Shown here in pieces: positions 1-4,921 of a stretch of DNA of 6,002 nt; the first letter of the stretch is position 1, and every line of letters begins with the position of its first letter. This DNA comes from Gammaproteobacteria bacterium (GTDB lineage Bacteria; Pseudomonadota; Gammaproteobacteria; Coxiellales; Coxiellaceae). A program made the position numbers and the translations under genes. The notes below the pieces were generated by a model. The model was not told the DNA's origin. It searched no databases and was given only the letters and a program-made list of their open reading frames with translations. The DNA is taken from the NCBI GenBank assembly GCA_022600315.1, contig JAHZKQ010000118.1, positions 1 to 6,002 on the forward strand, in the 5' to 3' direction.

Positions 1-7
1 AATCCAT
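1..7 (-). CDS. Possible 5' end of a gene leaving the window (icmR-like or icmQ position)
   Basis: Only the putative ATG at 7-5 and the next few bases are visible, so no product can be read. The case for a gene is indirect. A strong PmrA-box promoter at 57-89 points left on the minus strand, and no gene lies between it and the edge. The leader ends in AATGTACA just before this ATG, as the dotD leader does. An alternative start is the ATG at 15-13, inside AATGTACA, in a different frame. No clear Shine-Dalgarno precedes either. In Legionellales the gene after icmT-icmS is usually an icmR-type gene or icmQ, so that is the best guess by position. Confidence 0.25.
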
Positions 8-56
8 CTGTACATTTGAGTCAATTGCTTTATCTGTTGCTACCAATACAAGCCCT

Positions 57-89
57 ATTGTACGACTGAAAGCTTAAGGGAGTATTAAG
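57..89 (-). promoter_or_regulatory. PmrA-box promoter for the gene left of icmS
   Basis: On the minus strand, CTTAAT-ACTCC-CTTAAG (89-73) matches the PmrA box YTTAAK-N5-YTTAAK at every defined position. It is followed by a 10-bp spacer and a -10 hexamer TACAAT (62-57). The same box, spacing and -10 occur before icmT and dotD. Transcription would start near 50 and run out of the window. This shows that the gene beyond icmS has its own promoter and does not depend only on read-through from icmT-icmS. The box match is read directly; binding by PmrA is inferred. Confidence 0.72.
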
Positions 90-119
90 AGATACCTTTA
101 AAAATTGATTTCTTGAAAA

Positions 120-458
120 TTAATCATACATTAGCTCATCGAGCGCCACTTCATGGCTCGACGGGCTGGATTTCACGAGTTCATACAAGGTATCAGTGAT
201 ACAGAAAATGCGGAGGATATCTGGGGTGAATTCATCGAATTTCACACGCACACCCAGTAAAGACTTCTCAATGTCTTCATAAGTAGCACCCAAACCATAG
301 CCAAAACAAAGCGATGCTAATTGATCGGCGCGCTTAACAATACCTGGCAGCAAGCCCGTATCAGAAAAAACTTCTTGTGGAGCCACTGGCTGACCTTTCA
401 AGGTAAACCCAACATTCATGCGTTTTACAATGGCAATCATACGCTTGGTTAATTCCAT
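120..458 (-). CDS. icmS: IcmS, small acidic adaptor chaperone of the Dot/Icm system
   Basis: IcmS pairs with IcmW in the cytoplasm and presents a subset of effectors to the DotL coupling protein. The 112-residue product matches the family length (about 114 in Legionella). It carries the recognisable core: DTGLLPGIVKRADQL (33-47), CFGYGLGATYED (51-62), LLGVRVKFDE (67-76), and the C-terminal end LDELMYD (106-112). I place the start at the ATG at 458-456 rather than the upstream GTG at 473. This ATG overlaps the icmT stop as TAATG, is preceded by GGTGGAG at Shine-Dalgarno distance, and gives an N-terminus (MELTKRMIAIVKRMN) that aligns with Legionella IcmS. The overlap implies translational coupling to icmT. 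Transcription comes from the PmrA-box promoter upstream of icmT. No terminator follows, so read-through leftwards is possible. Confidence 0.93.
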   Translation of the reverse strand: MELTKRMIAIVKRMNVGFTLKGQPVAPQEVFSDTGLLPGIVKRADQLASLCFGYGLGATYEDIEKSLLGVRVKFDEFTPDILRIFCITDTLYELVKSSPSSHEVALDELMYD

Positions 459-715
459 TACTCCACCCACCACGGTTTTGAAATTTTGCGTGAACCGGCA
501 AATAAGCTACGTAACCAACGGCCAAAGATCGCTGGGGTAAAGCCATAGCGCATTAGAATCGAGAAAAAGGTGGTCGCTCCCACCGCGAGACATAGGGTCC
601 ACCACGAAATGTGCATAATGAACAGCAGCATTGGGAAAGCGGCTTTGCCGTCCCAAATCCAGAACTTCACTGAACGCGCTGAATCACGCCAGTGGGCTTG
701 GTTGATATTTTTCAT
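458..715 (-). CDS. icmT: IcmT, small membrane component of the Dot/Icm system
   Basis: IcmT is a conserved small membrane protein needed for Dot/Icm function and, in Legionella, linked to pore formation during exit from host cells; its exact place in the machine is unclear. The product has 85 residues (about 86 in Legionella). Typical features are the N-terminal AHWRDSARSVKFW (7-19), a hydrophobic stretch at about 25-56 that may form one long or two short membrane passes, and a basic C-terminal tail RWLRSLFAGSRKISKPWW (66-83). The stop codon overlaps the icmS start. The ATG at 715-713 is the only plausible start because AHWRD must be included and no other start codon precedes it in range. There is no Shine-Dalgarno: the -10 GATAAT ends 6 bases before the ATG, so the mRNA probably begins at or next to the start codon. 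Confidence 0.93.
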   Translation of the reverse strand: MKNINQAHWRDSARSVKFWIWDGKAAFPMLLFIMHISWWTLCLAVGATTFFSILMRYGFTPAIFGRWLRSLFAGSRKISKPWWVE

Positions 716-721
716 GAGCTT

Positions 722-754
722 ATTATCACTGACAAACCTTAAGGAAATATTAAA
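722..754 (-). promoter_or_regulatory. PmrA-box promoter of icmT-icmS
   Basis: On the minus strand, TTTAATATTTCCTTAAG (754-738) is a perfect YTTAAK-N5-YTTAAK box, followed by a 10-bp spacer and -10 GATAAT (727-722). Box plus the next four bases, 21 bp in all, is identical to the stretch at 2164-2184 before dotD. No -35 TTGACA is present; the downstream half-site occupies the -35 area, as expected for an activator-dependent promoter. A start 7 bases after the -10 falls on the A of the icmT ATG. The site is read from sequence; the regulator is inferred from reports of PmrA control of icm/dot genes in Legionella and Coxiella. Confidence 0.75.
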
Positions 755-773
755 TTAGCAAAAGTATCCTGGT

Positions 774-802
774 TTGAAATTTCCACTAAACCCTACTATA
801 AT
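774..802 (+). promoter_or_regulatory. Sigma70 promoter of the toxin-antitoxin operon
   Basis: TTGAAA (774-779) and a perfect TATAAT (797-802) are separated by an ideal 17-bp spacer. Transcription would begin near 809, inside the palindrome at 807-819, and run into the antitoxin gene. It diverges from the icmT promoter, whose box ends 20 bp away at 754, and it carries no PmrA box. Confidence 0.75.
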
Positions 803-806
803 ATAT

Positions 807-822
807 CTAGTCAGACTAGTCA
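807..822 (+). promoter_or_regulatory. Palindromic operator of the toxin-antitoxin operon
   Basis: CTAGTC-A-GACTAG (807-819) is a perfect inverted repeat with one central base. It also overlaps a direct repeat, CTAGTCA at 807-813 and 816-822. It lies just after the -10 and over the predicted start of transcription. Phd-family antitoxins bind palindromes in this position to repress their own operon, so this is the likely binding site of the antitoxin, alone or with the toxin. Confidence 0.65.
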
Positions 823-838
823 TTTAGAGGTGAGACAG

Positions 839-1087
839 ATGGAAGCATGGCAACTCCAAGAAGCAAAAGCTCGTCTTAGCGAAGTGATCAAGCAAGCTTG
901 CCATACCGGTCCGCAGAATATTACGGTAAGAGGTAAGGCAACCGCTGTGGTACTATCGACCGAGGACTATAAACGTCTAACTTGTAAAGAAAAAAACTTT
1001 ATTGAATTTCTTCGCGCATCCCCTTTGACTGAAGTAAAAATTAACCTAGAGCGTGACCGCTCCAAACCAAGGGATATTGATTGGTGA
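839..1087 (+). CDS. Phd/YefM-family antitoxin
   Basis: This is the antitoxin of a type II toxin-antitoxin pair: its C-terminus should neutralise the PIN toxin and its N-terminus should bind the operator at 807-822. The 82-residue product has the typical Phd/YefM N-terminal fold signature: W-x-LQEAKARLSEVI (4-17), then GPQNITVRGKATAVVLSTEDYKRL (24-47). The C-terminal part (about 48-82) is charged and likely folds on the toxin. I chose the ATG at 839 over the in-frame GTG at 830. The AGAGG at 826-830 is at proper Shine-Dalgarno distance from 839 and overlaps 830, and starting at 839 puts the conserved Trp near the N-terminus as in relatives. The stop TGA overlaps the toxin start (GTGA), the usual coupling in these operons. 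Confidence 0.9.
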   Translation: MEAWQLQEAKARLSEVIKQACHTGPQNITVRGKATAVVLSTEDYKRLTCKEKNFIEFLRASPLTEVKINLERDRSKPRDIDW

Positions 1088-1497
1088 GCTATTTAATTGA
1101 TACCAATGTTATTTCTGAAATTACCAGAAAAGCTCCAAATAAAAATGTAGAAAAGTGGTTTACTGAAATACCTAGCAGTGAACTTTATCTCAGTGTATTA
1201 ACAATTGGTGAAATCCGTAGAGGCATCCAAAGCTTAAAAGATCAGTATAAAAAAGAAAATCTACGCATTTGGCTTGAACATGCATTACCACATTGGTTTG
1301 GCAATCGCATTATTAATATTGATAGTGCGGTAGCTGATTGCTGGGGACGATTACTTGCTGAAGCAAAAAGACCGATGGCTACTATCGATAGCATGATTGC
1401 TGCCAGTGCTCTGCAGCATAATCTTGCTTTAGTGACTAGAAACACCAAGGACTTTGATTATCCTTTATTAACCGTTATTAACCCCTGGGAATGGTAG
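1084..1497 (+). CDS. VapC/FitB-like PIN-domain toxin
   Basis: This is a probable Mg2+-dependent ribonuclease toxin of a type II pair. The 137-residue product is a complete PIN domain. The acidic and polar active-site residues are in place: D6 in YLIDTNVISE, E43 in IGEIRRG, D102 in ATIDSMIAA, and N120/D123 in VTRNTKDF. Length is normal for the family. I chose the GTG at 1084 because it overlaps the antitoxin stop as GTGA and puts LIDTN at the usual place; the TTG at 1081 is a less likely start. The RNA target cannot be told from sequence (VapC enzymes cut tRNAs or rRNA; FitB-like ones are less clear). All active-site residues are intact, so the toxin is probably functional. A terminator follows directly. 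Confidence 0.9.
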   Translation: MSYLIDTNVISEITRKAPNKNVEKWFTEIPSSELYLSVLTIGEIRRGIQSLKDQYKKENLRIWLEHALPHWFGNRIINIDSAVADCWGRLLAEAKRPMATIDSMIAASALQHNLALVTRNTKDFDYPLLTVINPWEW

Positions 1498-1508
1498 TAA
1501 TAGATTAT

Positions 1509-1535
1509 AAAAAAGCCGGCAGCAGCCGGCTTTTT
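1509..1535. terminator. Bidirectional intrinsic terminator
   Basis: GCCGGC (1515-1520) and GCCGGC (1525-1530) pair around an AGCA loop. The stem is extended by five A-T pairs: A1510-1514 with T1531-1535. Read rightwards it ends the toxin operon with a run of five T. Read leftwards it ends the secreted-protein gene with a run of six T (1514-1509). It sits 12 bases past the toxin stop and about 20 bases past the stop of the convergent gene, so it serves both. Confidence 0.88.
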
Positions 1536-1554
1536 AGACTAAAGCAGCGCGCGC

Positions 1555-2004
1555 TTAACGCATAAAATTTAAGGTGCCAGAGTTTGGTGACGCCGCGATA
1601 TATTCACCATTTTTGCTGATCAGCTTAACAGGACCTAGTGTATAAGCCTTACCGTGATAGAACAATTCATACTTTATACAAGTATAACCTGGACCGTAAA
1701 TACTAATATCATCTGCACCTATCCCTTGCACGCCAGGGTCAGCATATAATTGATTTCCTGTGTTACCTGAAATATCAAAGGCCATAAATAAATGCGCATT
1801 ATCACAAACTGACGAACTACCTAAATATACTCTTAGCTCATCAAGAGAAATTCTTTTATGCCCTGGAGTGATGGTATGCAACGTATAAATTACAGGCCCT
1901 TCACTCATTGCCGCACGTGATGCATTCAATAAGTTAGAACTAGCAAAACTTGCCGTCACGGTAAGCGCGGCAATAGCGCAAATGGTCAGTAATGTCTTTT
2001 TCAT
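1555..2004 (-). CDS. Small Sec-exported protein of unknown function
   Basis: I do not recognise this family. The 149-residue product opens with a clear signal peptide: KK at 2-3, a hydrophobic core at about 4-18, and a likely cleavage after SFA at 21. The mature part is about 128 residues, rich in Gly, Ser and Tyr, without membrane segments. It has two cysteines (67 and 109) that could form a disulfide in the periplasm or outside the cell. The start at 2004 is chosen because AAAGGA lies 8-9 bases upstream; an earlier in-frame ATG at 2040 would bury the signal peptide behind 12 extra residues. A possible -10 TATAGG lies at 2037-2032, with no convincing -35 and no PmrA box. It sits between icmT and dotD but need not belong to the secretion system. 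Confidence 0.8.
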   Translation of the reverse strand: MKKTLLTICAIAALTVTASFASSNLLNASRAAMSEGPVIYTLHTITPGHKRISLDELRVYLGSSSVCDNAHLFMAFDISGNTGNQLYADPGVQGIGADDISIYGPGYTCIKYELFYHGKAYTLGPVKLISKNGEYIAASPNSGTLNFMR

Positions 2005-2163
2005 AATTTCATCCTTTAAAAAGTTAAATGTCCTATACACTTGGGGTGGGAGTTATTCTACTCTGACTCTAGCAGAATTCAAATCCCTTAAATGTACATT
2101 TCAGCCGCAATATTCCTAATGAAGCACAGTATTTTTACTAAAAAATCTGATAAATACCATGTT

Positions 2164-2196
2164 TTTAATATTTCCTTAAGGTTTCTTGATTACAAT
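2164..2196 (+). promoter_or_regulatory. PmrA-box promoter of dotD-dotC
   Basis: TTTAATATTTCCTTAAG (2164-2180) is a perfect YTTAAK-N5-YTTAAK box, followed by a 10-bp spacer and -10 TACAAT (2191-2196). It is identical in sequence to the icmT box and shares the spacing of all three copies in the window. Transcription would start near 2203 and leave a leader of about 70 bases before dotD. Between this box and the secreted-protein gene (2005-2163) I see only that gene's ribosome binding site and weak promoter, and AT-rich sequence. Confidence 0.78.
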
Positions 2197-2211
2197 TAAT
2201 CCGAACTTAAG
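2195..2211 (+). promoter_or_regulatory. Second, near-consensus PmrA-type box over the dotD start site
   Basis: ATTAAT-CCGAA-CTTAAG fits YTTAAK-N5-YTTAAK except for the first base. It overlaps the end of the -10 hexamer and the predicted transcription start. It begins 31 bp after the upstream box, about three helical turns, so both would face the same side of the DNA. No -10 hexamer follows it at 10 bp, so it is unlikely to be another activating site. It could damp transcription when the regulator is abundant, or it could be chance in AT-rich DNA. Confidence 0.4.
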
Positions 2212-2271
2212 GTTTTGGTTTGGTAGCACAGCCACAATCCACCATTAACTAAATGAACAGAATGTACAATT

Positions 2272-2796
2272 ATGCAAAAGATTAATTTTAAAATGATTCT
2301 TCTCTTGGGCGCCGCTTTATTATTGGCCGGCTGTGACAGCGAAAGCAAACGCATCGTTGACCTACACCTACATTATATTACAACTGATAGCGCACCGGTG
2401 GCGACCGTCGATAGCAATGCGCAAGCGCAGTTAGCTCAAACCGCTGATTCAGTAGGTACTTCATTACAACAATTATCTGCCGTGCAACTTGCTACTCATC
2501 CAGGCGCCAAAATTCAGCACCCATTAAATGCCAATGCCATCGGCATGGGTCAAATCGCTTCTCTAAATTGGACCGGTCCTGTGGAAACTTTATTAAATAA
2601 ATTAGCCACAAGCAGCCATTATAAAGTAAGCATTTTGGGTAACCGTCCTGCCATTCCGGTCTTGGTTTCAATGGACGTTGAAAATAAAACCATCGCTTAT
2701 ATGGTTCGTGACGTTGCCTACCAAGTTGTTAACAAAGCGCGGGTAACGATTTATCCGAAAACTCGAACCATCGAACTTCGTTATCAAAAAGCATAG
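2272..2796 (+). CDS. dotD: DotD, lipoprotein of the Dot/Icm outer-membrane core
   Basis: With DotC, DotD helps place DotH in the outer membrane and forms part of the core complex ring. The 174-residue product (about 163 in Legionella) has a lipoprotein signal with lipobox LLAGC and lipidated Cys21. A low-complexity, Ala/Gln-rich linker follows (about 40-75). The C-terminal domain (about 95-172) is the part that in Legionella DotD resembles the N-domains of secretins; here it includes LNWTGPVETLLNKLA and ends in TIELRYQKA. The residue after the lipid Cys is Asp, which in E. coli would favour inner-membrane retention. The ATG at 2272 has no strong Shine-Dalgarno, but the signal peptide fixes it well enough. 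It is first in the operon, 12 bases before dotC. Confidence 0.9.
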   Translation: MQKINFKMILLLGAALLLAGCDSESKRIVDLHLHYITTDSAPVATVDSNAQAQLAQTADSVGTSLQQLSAVQLATHPGAKIQHPLNANAIGMGQIASLNWTGPVETLLNKLATSSHYKVSILGNRPAIPVLVSMDVENKTIAYMVRDVAYQVVNKARVTIYPKTRTIELRYQKA

Positions 2797-2808
2797 GGGC
2801 AAATCATC

Positions 2809-3639
2809 ATGCAATGGCGTAAATTAATCCAAGTTGGTGTTATTGTTCCTTTAGCGGCGATCGCTTTAAGTGGTTGTGGCCCGCTCGATAATTCACACAG
2901 CTATGGTGCTGCTGACACCGAACATTTAAATGCTATGATCGGTTATGTGAACGTAAAAAAATTACCGGCCGGCAGCACATCGATTAATCAAATTCGTTAT
3001 AAGGCCTTAGAAGAAACTGCCACTCAATTAGGCGCCACCGGCGCACTCGCTTGGCGCAGTAAAAATATTAATTCTGCCTTAGAACTACAGGCCAATTATC
3101 TTGATCGAGTCTTTGATTTTAATCAGTTAATGCTACCTAATAGTGTATTACCACCAGTTTTAGTTGAAGCCAACGATGAATTAAACCAAGATAGTAGCGA
3201 CACTTTACGCTTAGCGTCTAAAATTTATAAAATTGAAGCGCCCGCGCGATTTGTTACCGCGCCACCAAACTGGCGTAACTATCTGTGGATGAACTTTAAA
3301 AAACCAGCTTTACCCAGTCACACCTTACTGCCTAATAGCCGAGCTGAAGCTAATACTTGGAATTATTTTCTAAAGCAAGGTTGGCAGCAAGGCTTGCAAC
3401 AAGCGGATCAAATATTTGAAGTGAATTTAAATCGACTTAAACGTGACTATGCTGGTATGATTTTATATCGCAAGCTTTATTCCGAGCATATTGTGAGCGC
3501 GCCGTTTGTCGCTAAAGCTGATCTTGGTGTCACGGGTAACAAAGACGAATTACGCATCAACGATCGCGTACTACGAATCACCGCGGGTTCGGCCTTGCAA
3601 ACTAATAGCAAAAAATGGCTGCCGGTGTTAACGAAGTAA
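2809..3639 (+). CDS. dotC: DotC, lipoprotein of the Dot/Icm outer-membrane core
   Basis: DotC works with DotD to bring DotH to the outer membrane and is part of the core complex. The 276-residue product is somewhat shorter than Legionella DotC (about 300). It starts with a signal peptide and lipobox ALSGC, lipidated at Cys23; Gly at the next position suits outer-membrane sorting. The body is soluble, with motifs I associate with DotC: IRYKALEETATQLGATGALAWRS (62-84) and FLKQGWQQGLQQADQIFEVNLNRLKRDY (187-214). AGGGG (2795-2799), overlapping the dotD stop, serves as Shine-Dalgarno 9 bases before the ATG. The order dotD-dotC-dotB is the standard one, which supports the call. A repeat element follows before dotB. 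Confidence 0.9.
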   Translation: MQWRKLIQVGVIVPLAAIALSGCGPLDNSHSYGAADTEHLNAMIGYVNVKKLPAGSTSINQIRYKALEETATQLGATGALAWRSKNINSALELQANYLDRVFDFNQLMLPNSVLPPVLVEANDELNQDSSDTLRLASKIYKIEAPARFVTAPPNWRNYLWMNFKKPALPSHTLLPNSRAEANTWNYFLKQGWQQGLQQADQIFEVNLNRLKRDYAGMILYRKLYSEHIVSAPFVAKADLGVTGNKDELRINDRVLRITAGSALQTNSKKWLPVLTK

Positions 3640-3646
3640 TGATTGG

Positions 3647-3720
3647 ATCCCGCGATCAAGTCGCGGGATGACGAAGAAGTCGCGGGATGACGAAGAAGTC
3701 ACGGGATGACGATCAAGTCG
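3647..3720. repeat. Intergenic hairpin and 19-bp tandem repeat element between dotC and dotB
   Basis: The element starts 7 bases after the dotC stop. ATCCCGCGA (3647-3655) and TCGCGGGAT (3661-3669) pair perfectly around TCAAG. The right arm begins a tandem array of three 19-bp units, GTCGCGGGATGACGAAGAA (3660-3678, 3679-3697, 3698-3716). Units 1 and 2 are identical; unit 3 has a few changes. GATCAAGTCG occurs at 3654-3663 and again at 3711-3720. The sequence resembles the REP-like repeats (GGATCCCGCG...CGCGGGATGACG) scattered between genes in Rickettsia, Coxiella relatives and similar bacteria; this is from memory. It has no T-run, so it is not a clear terminator, but its hairpins may affect expression of dotB relative to dotD-dotC. 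Confidence 0.85.
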
Positions 3721-3772
3721 TAAACGCCTCGTAATGACAAAATGAAATAAAAAATGCTGGGTAGCAAAATAA

Positions 3773-4918
3773 ATGACTGAGGTCGCTAAAAAATTTCTAT
3801 TCCCCAACGAACCCAGTCGGTTTGAGCCCAAACACATCGACGATTTGTTGGTTTTCTGTCACCGCATTAACGCCTCTGATATTACCATTCAAACCAGCGA
3901 AGAAATCTTTGCCGAAATATATGGTAAGTTGCACCGTATCACCAAACGCAAACTCACTAACGCTGAAGCCGGCGATTTATTAAATGCAATTTATGGCCCC
4001 AACGGCACCACCCAATTAATGCGCGGTAATGATTTGGATACCCACTATGAAGTGCGCCCCAATCGTAACGAGCGATTTCGGCATCGGGTAAATGGCACCA
4101 GTTGTTATATCGATGGCCATGAAGGCATTCAAATTACGATTCGTACTATTCCTTCAGCGCCACCTTCATTGGCCTCATTAGAATTACCACCAGCAATTTT
4201 AAATGCAATTGCCCCACATGAAGGTGTGGTTTATGTTACCGGAGCAACCGGTTCCGGTAAAAGTACTTTACTGGCGGCGATCATTAAAGAACTGGCTGAA
4301 GCAACCGACAGTCATCGCAAAATTTTAACTTACGAAGCTCCAATCGAATTTGTGTATGATTCGGTGCAAATGCCAAATGCCATTGTGGCGCAATCGGAAA
4401 TTCCGCGACATCTACCCGATTTCGCTGCTGGCGTGCGTAATGCCTTGCGACGTAAACCCCGCTTAATATTAGTGGGAGAGTGTCGTGACGCCGAAACGAT
4501 TTATTCGGTATTAGAAGCTGCCTTAACTGGTCATCCCGTTTATACCACTTTGCACAGTAATGGTGTTGCTGAAACCATTCGGCGCCTAGTCGGTAGCTTT
4601 CCACGTGAAGAACGTATTGGTCGCACCATTGATATTGTTGAAACCATGCGCCTAATTGTTTGGCAACGTTTAGTGCCATCAGTAGACGGTAAACGTATTG
4701 CTTTGCGTGAGTTCTTACCATTTGATGAAAAAATTCGCGATCGATTACTCGATAGCGACCCAGAACAAATTACCGCAACCACGCGTAAACTATTACAAGA
4801 ATTTGGCCAGCCGATGCATGTTGATGTTGAAGCAAAATACCGTGAAGGTAAAATTTCCGAACGCACTTATAAAGTTCTTTCTGCAGGCTTACGCCAACAA
4901 TCCACTGTCAGTGGCTAA
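3773..4918 (+). CDS. dotB: DotB, hexameric secretion ATPase of the Dot/Icm system
   Basis: DotB is a PilT/VirB11-like AAA+ ATPase that docks on the cytoplasmic DotO ring and powers effector export. The 381-residue product matches the family length (377 in Legionella). All key motifs are intact: Walker A GATGSGKST (157-165, K163), Asp box TYEAPIEF (187-194), Walker B LILVGECRD (231-239, E236), and His box TGHPVYTTLHSNG (252-264). The N-terminal domain (about 20-125) carries the PilT-like PAS-type fold, and the C-terminal part is helical. The ATG at 3773 has no good Shine-Dalgarno. It is separated from dotC by the repeat element and 133 bases in all, so dotB either depends on read-through or has an unrecognised promoter in 3640-3772, where I see no convincing -35/-10 pair and no PmrA box. 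The transporter gene follows after 3 bases. Confidence 0.96.
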   Translation: MTEVAKKFLFPNEPSRFEPKHIDDLLVFCHRINASDITIQTSEEIFAEIYGKLHRITKRKLTNAEAGDLLNAIYGPNGTTQLMRGNDLDTHYEVRPNRNERFRHRVNGTSCYIDGHEGIQITIRTIPSAPPSLASLELPPAILNAIAPHEGVVYVTGATGSGKSTLLAAIIKELAEATDSHRKILTYEAPIEFVYDSVQMPNAIVAQSEIPRHLPDFAAGVRNALRRKPRLILVGECRDAETIYSVLEAALTGHPVYTTLHSNGVAETIRRLVGSFPREERIGRTIDIVETMRLIVWQRLVPSVDGKRIALREFLPFDEKIRDRLLDSDPEQITATTRKLLQEFGQPMHVDVEAKYREGKISERTYKVLSAGLRQQSTVSG

Positions 4919-4921
4919 GCC

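Noticed and set aside
570..758. Plus-strand 62-codon frame antisense to icmT
   Set aside because: It runs through icmT and its promoter, and lacks any recognisable domain; IcmT on the other strand is clear.
2032..2060. Promoter for the secreted-protein gene at TATAGG (2037-2032)
   Set aside because: No acceptable -35 lies at the right distance, so I mention it only in the gene entry and do not list it as a feature.
3660..3716. Could the 19-bp repeats be a CRISPR array?
   Set aside because: The units are directly adjacent with no variable spacers and are shorter than CRISPR repeats.
3754..3780. Eight-codon upstream frame overlapping the dotB start
   Set aside because: It has no Shine-Dalgarno and is short enough to be chance; nothing suggests it is translated.
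3628..3837. Minus-strand open frame across the dotC-dotB gap containing VIPRLDRGIQ
   Set aside because: It is a translation of the REP-like repeat; this peptide is a familiar artefact of such repeats, and the frame overlaps dotC and dotB ends on the opposite strand.
4284..4866. Two long minus-strand open frames (108 and 145 residues) inside dotB
   Set aside because: They are antisense to the conserved ATPase domain, have no ribosome binding sites and no family resemblance.
4902..4921. Inverted repeat CCACTG-T-CAGTGG at the dotB end as a terminator
   Set aside because: Only a 5-bp stem with a 3-base loop can form, no T-run follows, and the transporter ATG is 7 bases on.
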